Below the pieces are notes generated by a model. It was not told the origin of the DNA and made no database searches. It saw nothing but the letters and a program-made list of their open reading frames with translations. A DNA stretch of 7,778 bases from Anaerolinea sp. (GTDB lineage Bacteria > Chloroflexota > Anaerolineae > Anaerolineales > Villigracilaceae): assembly GCA_020720965.1 (NCBI GenBank), contig DYNS01000134.1, forward strand, positions 1 through 7,778, in the 5' to 3' direction. Positions 5,203-7,778 of the stretch are shown here, one piece after another. A program made the translations under genes and the position numbers. Positions within the stretch are counted from its first letter, which is position 1. Each line of letters opens with the position of its first letter.

Positions 5203-6693
5203 ATGACCCAAAAACCCACTGCCCTTGTCATCGGCGCCGGTATCGGCGGAATCGTTACCGCTGCAAGGCTTGCCAAAAACGGATACGCCGTCACCGTGCT
5301 GGAGAAAAATCCCCTCCCCGGCGGGCGTTGCTATCAGATTATCAAAGACGGACACCGCTTCGACGTTGGTCCCACCCTATTTCTGATGCCGGAAATTTGG
5401 GAAGAAGCTTTTGCCTCCCTCGGCGAGAAGATGAGCGACCACATTGACCTGCGCCGCATTGACCCCACTTACAAAATTCATTTTGAAGACGGTTTGCAAC
5501 TGCAACTAACCTCCGATATTGGCAAAATGCAAACCCAATTAGAAGCAGTGGAAAAAACCGCCTTCACCGGTTTTCTCAGTTATATCGCCGAAGGCGCAAA
5601 ACACTACAAAATATCGGTAGAAAAATTTGTAGGGCGCAACTTCTTCAATATTTTCGAATACTTCAGCCTGGATAACCTGCCCCTTATCTTTCAACTCAAA
5701 GCCCTTCAAAAGCATTACACCAACACCAGCCGCTACTTTAAAGATGAGCGTCTGAAAGCCGCTTTTACCTTCCAGAACATGTATCTGGGGCTTAGTCCAT
5801 ATGATGCCCCGGCGACCTATTCTCTTCTGCAATACACCGAACTTGCCGAAGGCGTTTGGTATCCCATGGGCGGCATGTACGCCGCCATTGAAGCCTTCAC
5901 CCGCGTAGCGGAAAAGCTGGGCGTGAAGTTTGTTTACAACACCTCTGTCAAGCGCCTGGAAGTGGAGAATGCCCGCATCCGCGCCGCCGAAACCGAAGAC
6001 GGAACCCGCTACCCTGCCGATATTTTCGTGGGCAACGCAGACCTGCCCTACATCTATCAGGAACTGCTGCCACCCAGCCCCGAAGCCAAAGCGCTGGACG
6101 ACAAACTCTACACCTGCTCCACTATCATGTTCTATTGGGGCGTAGACAAGCCCTACCCGCAGATTAATCACCATAACGTCTTTTTGGCAGGCGATTACAA
6201 AACCTCCTTCGACAAAATCTTTAACGAACACACCCTGCCAGACGCGCCCTCCTTCTATATCCACGCCCCCGCCCGCACCGACCCCGCCGCCGCCCCCAGC
6301 GGGGAAGAAACCCTCTACGTTCTCGTCCCTGTTGGGCATTTGGACCCCCGCACAAAGCAAGATTGGGAAGCCATGGTGAACCATGCCCGCGAAACCGTCT
6401 TCTCCCGCCTGCAAAAAGAAATGGGCATTAGCGACCTGCGAGAACACATCAAGTTTGAAATCAAATACACCCCGCTCACCTGGCAAAAACAATTCAACCT
6501 TGTCAAAGGCGCGGCGTTTGGGTTAAGCCACAACTTTTGGCAGGTCGGCTACTTGCGCCCCCAAAACCGCCATGCTCAGTACAAAAACATGTACTTCGCC
6601 GGAGCCTCCACCCACCCCGGAACCGGTTTGCCCATCGTCCTCCTCTCTGCCCGCCTCACCACCGAAAGAATTTTGAAGGAAAAGGGAAAGTAG
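5203..6693 (+). CDS. crtI: Phytoene desaturase (CrtI-type FAD-dependent carotenoid dehydrogenase)
   Basis: This 496-residue oxidoreductase, normal CrtI length, should introduce double bases of conjugation into phytoene to give coloured products such as lycopene. The N-terminal Rossmann FAD site G-A-G-I-G-G is at 11-16, followed by the acidic ribose-binding E34 after the second strand, P-G-G-R at 39-42 and F-D-V-G-P-T at 53-58. The C-terminal family signature Y-F-A-G-A-S-T-H-P-G-T-G-L-P (464-477) with the following S-A-R-L-T-T-E-R-I is intact. AGGAG sits six bases before the ATG at 5203. It is divergent from crtB and is followed 123 nt later by a CarH-like regulator on the same strand. The number of desaturation steps, and C30 versus C40 substrate, cannot be read from the sequence. 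Confidence 0.95.
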   Translation: MTQKPTALVIGAGIGGIVTAARLAKNGYAVTVLEKNPLPGGRCYQIIKDGHRFDVGPTLFLMPEIWEEAFASLGEKMSDHIDLRRIDPTYKIHFEDGLQLQLTSDIGKMQTQLEAVEKTAFTGFLSYIAEGAKHYKISVEKFVGRNFFNIFEYFSLDNLPLIFQLKALQKHYTNTSRYFKDERLKAAFTFQNMYLGLSPYDAPATYSLLQYTELAEGVWYPMGGMYAAIEAFTRVAEKLGVKFVYNTSVKRLEVENARIRAAETEDGTRYPADIFVGNADLPYIYQELLPPSPEAKALDDKLYTCSTIMFYWGVDKPYPQINHHNVFLAGDYKTSFDKIFNEHTLPDAPSFYIHAPARTDPAAAPSGEETLYVLVPVGHLDPRTKQDWEAMVNHARETVFSRLQKEMGISDLREHIKFEIKYTPLTWQKQFNLVKGAAFGLSHNFWQVGYLRPQNRHAQYKNMYFAGASTHPGTGLPIVLLSARLTTERILKEKGK

Positions 6694-6728
6694 GATGTTC
6701 GATATTTGCCCACCAAATACAAATTCCT

Positions 6729-6766
6729 GCTCTCTGCTCTCCAATCTCTAGCCCCTAATCTCTAAC
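6729..6766. repeat. Pyrimidine-rich low-complexity tract
   Basis: A CTCT-rich stretch between crtI and the regulator. AATCTCTA occurs at 6743-6750 and again at 6757-6764, a 14-bp period, preceded by less exact CTCT units. No terminator hairpin is visible here, so read-through from crtI into the regulator is possible. Confidence 0.5.
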
Positions 6767-6774
6767 TTTACCGG

Positions 6775-6804
6775 TACAATAGATGTGCAAATACTGTGCG
6801 TTTT
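6775..6804 (+). promoter_or_regulatory. Possible promoter -10 and degenerate operator copy ahead of the CarH-like gene
   Basis: TACAAT (6775-6780) is a fair -10 box, but no convincing -35 lies 16-18 nt upstream. Just after it, CAAATACTGTGCGTTTT (6788-6804) resembles the TGTACA motif of the crtB/crtI region if gaps are allowed. This would place an autoregulatory site near the start of transcription. Weak evidence. Confidence 0.3.
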
Positions 6805-6816
6805 GGAGATAAAACT

Positions 6817-7778
6817 GTGACAATAGATACGCGCCCCATCTACAATCTTAAAGCCGTTGTTCAAGAAACCGGCATCGCCCCAGACACCCTCCGCGCCTGG
6901 GAGCGCCGCTACGGCATCCCCGTACCACAGCGCACCCAGGGCGGGCATCGGCTTTACTCCGAGTTGGACATACAAACCCTTAAATGGCTAAAAAAGCGCA
7001 CCGATGAAGGTCTCAGCATCTCCCGCGCCGTAGAAATGTTGAAAAACCTGCAAGCCGAAGGCAAGGACCCCCTCCCAAAAACCGCCCTCCCCACCCGTGC
7101 CCTCGCAGAACGCGAACCCGTCTGGAACCTCGCCCCGGCTGCATCTTCCTCCTACTACATCCCCACCGAAACCAGCCTGGAGGCTCTCCGCGCTCAATGG
7201 CTGGCAGCCTGTCTCAACTTTAACGAGACCAAAGCCGAACAAGTCCTCAACCAGGCATTTGGCATGTACCCCATAGAAACCGTCTGCCTGGATTTACTTT
7301 CTCGCGGTCTCTCCGAAATTGGAATGCTCTGGTACGAAAACCGCGCCAGCGTTCAACAGGAACACTTCGCCTCTGGGCTTGCCATGCGCCGCCTGGATAT
7401 GCTCCTCGCCGCCTCCCCCGCCCCAGGCAGAAACCACACTATCCTTGTTGGATGTCCCCCCAATGAATGGCACACCTTCACCAGCCTGATGATAACCCTC
7501 TTCCTGCGCCGGCGCGGGTTGCACGTCATCTACCTCGGCGCCAACGTCCCCGCCGCCCGCTTCGCCGAAACCCTCGAAGCCACCCAGCCTCACATCGTCA
7601 TCCTCTCCGCCCAGCAGCTCCCCACCGCCGCCAGCCTCCAGCAAACCGCCGCCGACCTCTCCCGGCATGGCGCGGTAGTCGCCTTTGGCGGGCGCATCTT
7701 CGACCTGCACCACCCCGACCTCACCCGCCGCATTGCCGGGCACTTCCTCGGTCACTCGCTGGAAGAAGCCATTGGCTC
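6817..7778 (+). CDS. CarH/LitR-like MerR-family regulator with cobalamin-binding domain (partial, C-terminus off the right edge)
   Basis: The first 320 codons are visible. Residues 7-60 are a MerR-type winged helix (I-Y-N-L-K-A-V-V-Q-E-T-G-I, T-L-R-A-W-E-R-R-Y-G, G-G-H-R-L-Y). Residues about 120-195 form the cobalamin-capping helical bundle with the CarH hallmark W-x9-E-H exactly spaced: W172, E182, H183. Residues 207 onward are the Rossmann cobalamin domain with E217-W218-H219, where H219 is the expected lower cobalt ligand, then Y-L-G-A-N-V-P (239-245), V-I-L-S (261-264) and F-G-G (290-292). The usual glycine three places after the histidine is replaced (H-T-F-T). CarH proteins repress carotenoid genes in the dark as adenosylcobalamin-bound tetramers and release DNA in light. 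The GTG start follows GGAG by eight bases; an in-frame GTG at 6796 lacks a ribosome site. Its position beside crtB/crtI supports the same role here. Confidence 0.88.
   Translation, partial: MTIDTRPIYNLKAVVQETGIAPDTLRAWERRYGIPVPQRTQGGHRLYSELDIQTLKWLKKRTDEGLSISRAVEMLKNLQAEGKDPLPKTALPTRALAEREPVWNLAPAASSSYYIPTETSLEALRAQWLAACLNFNETKAEQVLNQAFGMYPIETVCLDLLSRGLSEIGMLWYENRASVQQEHFASGLAMRRLDMLLAASPAPGRNHTILVGCPPNEWHTFTSLMITLFLRRRGLHVIYLGANVPAARFAETLEATQPHIVILSAQQLPTAASLQQTAADLSRHGAVVAFGGRIFDLHHPDLTRRIAGHFLGHSLEEAIG

Noticed and set aside
5539..6492. 317-codon open frame on the minus strand inside crtI
   Set aside because: Antisense shadow of crtI; the translation is Gly/Val/Phe-rich with no recognisable motif, whereas crtI carries all family signatures.
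6729..6766. CTCT-rich tract considered as a CRISPR or regular tandem array
   Set aside because: Only one exact 8-mer repeats once, at a 14-bp period, with no spacer-repeat structure.

Overview
The window most likely comes from a Chloroflexota bacterium of the Anaerolineae type. This is inferred from gene content: a secreted lipoprotein with a Pro/Thr-rich linker and an NBR1-type Ig-like domain, a complex I operon, and a carotenoid locus with a MerR/cobalamin-binding regulator whose ligand motif reads E-W-H-T-F-T. No rRNA, tRNA, CRISPR array or transposase is visible, and taxonomy was not checked by search.

Region 1 (1-2065, minus strand) is the front of a respiratory complex I operon. A 73-residue IscX-like protein comes first, overlaps nuoB by 17 nt, and is followed 9 nt after nuoB by one open frame that fuses NuoC to NuoD and runs off the left edge. 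A near-consensus sigma-70 promoter sits so close to the first ATG that the transcript should be leaderless. No nuoA lies in front of nuoB.

Region 2 (2018-2729) holds a divergent SufR-like regulator (N-terminal winged helix, three C-terminal cysteines spaced C-x12-C-x30-C). A 34-bp palindrome between the two genes directly abuts the -35 box of the nuo promoter. Together this looks like an iron-sulfur-sensing regulator controlling an iron-sulfur assembly factor and the Fe-S-rich complex I. A 16-bp perfect bidirectional terminator separates the regulator from the convergent gene.

Region 3 (2738-4065, minus strand) is the lipoprotein gene with its own good promoter, plus a 164-nt gap containing a long imperfect inverted repeat.

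Region 4 (4066-7778) is a carotenoid locus: phytoene synthase (crtB, minus) and phytoene desaturase (crtI, plus) diverge from a 192-nt intergenic region carrying two facing promoters and two copies of a 15-bp TGTACA-centred motif in inverted orientation. A CarH/LitR-like regulator follows crtI on the same strand and is cut by the right edge. The arrangement suggests light- and/or cobalamin-dependent control of carotenoid synthesis.
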